Assembly (NCBI GenBank): GCA_946480705.1
Contig: CAMLLF010000257.1
Location: forward strand, 1 to 6,192
Source of the DNA: an uncultured Lysobacteraceae bacterium
GTDB taxonomy: Bacteria > Pseudomonadota > Gammaproteobacteria > Xanthomonadales > Rhodanobacteraceae
Direction: 5' to 3'
DNA length: 6,192 nt
Below are positions 5,611-6,192 of the stretch, in pieces; position 1 is the first letter of the stretch, and every line of letters begins with the position of its first letter. Under the pieces are notes generated by a model. That model made no database searches. It saw only the letters and a program-made list of their open reading frames with translations, and was not told where the DNA came from. The translations under genes were made by a program, and so were the position numbers.

Positions 5611-6192
5611 ATGAAACGCGTCCCCGCCATCGCGCTGCTGCTGGCGTCGTCGTTCGCGACGGCGGCCGACTTCGCCGATCTGCGCGACGCGCCCGCCGTG
5701 CGCGGCGACGCCGCGGCCGGCGCGTCCAAAGTTGCCGTCTGCGTCGCCTGCCACGGACCGTCGGGCAACGCGGTCGTACCCGCGTTTCCGGCGTTGGCCG
5801 GGCAGCATGCGGGCTATCTCTATCAGAGCCTTGCCGGTTTCCGCCGTCGCGCCGATCCGGCCTCGCCGATGACCGCGCAGGTACAGTCGCTGACCGACGC
5901 CGACATGGCCGACATCGCGGCCTATTTCGCGGCGCAATCGCGCACGGTGCCGGCGGCGGCGAGCTCGACGGACGCGCCGGGCGCGCGCCTGTTCGCGTCC
6001 GTGAACGGCGAGGCGAGGGAACTGACGGCCGGCTCCGAAGGCCGCGCGGAGCTTGCGCTTCGCGTGCCCGCGGGCGAAACGACCGTCGCGGCCAACGCGC
6101 GCACCGCCTGGTCGCGCTCGCTCGACGGTTCTTTGCGCACGCTGACCGACCGCGAGGCGGTCCAGCGCGCCATGGCGCTCTACCGGGGCGAT
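5611..6192 (+). CDS. c-type cytochrome (c4/c553-like first domain), partial, runs off right edge
   Basis: An open frame of 194 codons with no stop before the window ends. Residues 1-18 (MKRVPAIALLLASSFATA) are a Sec signal peptide. A class-I cytochrome c domain follows: heme site CVACH at 44-48, then HGPSGNAVVPAFPALAGQHA, the strand-helix YLYQSLAGFRRR, and Met87 in ASPMTAQVQSL as likely sixth heme ligand. The closing helix is DADMADIAAYFAAQ. This is the pattern of cytochrome c4/c553 halves. Residues about 112-183 hold no CXXCH and resemble nothing I recognise. The last visible residues, AMALYRGD, look like the opening helix of a second cytochrome domain, so a diheme protein with an insert is plausible but unproven. 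It is presumably a periplasmic electron shuttle for the porin-cytochrome complex. It starts 47 bp after the cupredoxin stop. Confidence 0.88.
   Translation, partial: MKRVPAIALLLASSFATAADFADLRDAPAVRGDAAAGASKVAVCVACHGPSGNAVVPAFPALAGQHAGYLYQSLAGFRRRADPASPMTAQVQSLTDADMADIAAYFAAQSRTVPAAASSTDAPGARLFASVNGEARELTAGSEGRAELALRVPAGETTVAANARTAWSRSLDGSLRTLTDREAVQRAMALYRGD

Noticed and set aside
5473..6173. Minus-strand frames opposite the cupredoxin end and the terminal cytochrome
   Set aside because: Low-complexity shadows. The plus strand carries signal peptide, CVACH and the Met ligand motif in one uninterrupted frame.
1..6192. tRNA, rRNA, CRISPR array, insertion sequence or integrase signatures
   Set aside because: None seen. 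The window is almost fully covered by coherent same-strand genes with uniform base composition, and nothing marks recent transfer.

Overview
The window is one strand-consistent gene cluster from a high-GC (about 70% by eye) Gram-negative bacterium. It reads as part of a trans-outer-membrane electron-transfer (porin-cytochrome) locus. Strong third-position G/C bias, Sec signal peptides, a periplasmic multiheme cytochrome and an outer-membrane beta-barrel point to a proteobacterium. A beta- or gammaproteobacterium, perhaps of the Xanthomonadales/Rhodanobacteraceae or Rhodocyclales type, is a guess from style and not a proven assignment.

Layout, all on the + strand: (1) the last 33 codons of an upstream gene (1-102); (2) a 443-residue subtilisin-like (S8) peptidase homologue with a candidate lipobox (107-1438); (3) a 355-residue decaheme c-type cytochrome with exactly ten CXXCH motifs, DmsE/MtrA/PioA type (1441-2508); (4) an 851-residue MtrB/PioB-type outer-membrane barrel (2523-5078); (5) an 80-bp gap with a small hairpin and an A-rich leader; (6) a 134-residue type-1 blue copper protein (5159-5563); (7) a 47-bp gap with a strong 12-bp hairpin; (8) a c-type cytochrome running off the right edge (5611 to beyond 6192). 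Gaps between the first four genes are 4, 2 and 14 bp, so they are probably co-transcribed and translationally coupled. The last two genes have longer leaders of their own. No stretch over 300 bp lacks a gene.

Working model (inference): the decaheme cytochrome plugs into the barrel to form a heme wire across the outer membrane. The cupredoxin and the small c-type cytochrome would be soluble periplasmic carriers linking that wire to the inner membrane. No outer-surface cytochrome (MtrC/OmcA type), molybdoenzyme or inner-membrane quinol oxidase is present in the window. The direction of electron flow (metal reduction versus Fe(II) or other extracellular donor oxidation) therefore cannot be decided here. 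A blue copper protein as neighbour is at least compatible with an inward, oxidising direction.

The most unusual points are: a peptidase homologue that keeps the Asp/His/Ser triad but has lost the oxyanion-hole Asn, embedded in the conduit operon; hairpins that bury the ribosome binding sites of the cytochrome and barrel genes next to the preceding stop codons; a cupredoxin with an atypical ligand-loop length; and a cytochrome with an approximately 70-residue segment without heme motifs after its first heme domain.
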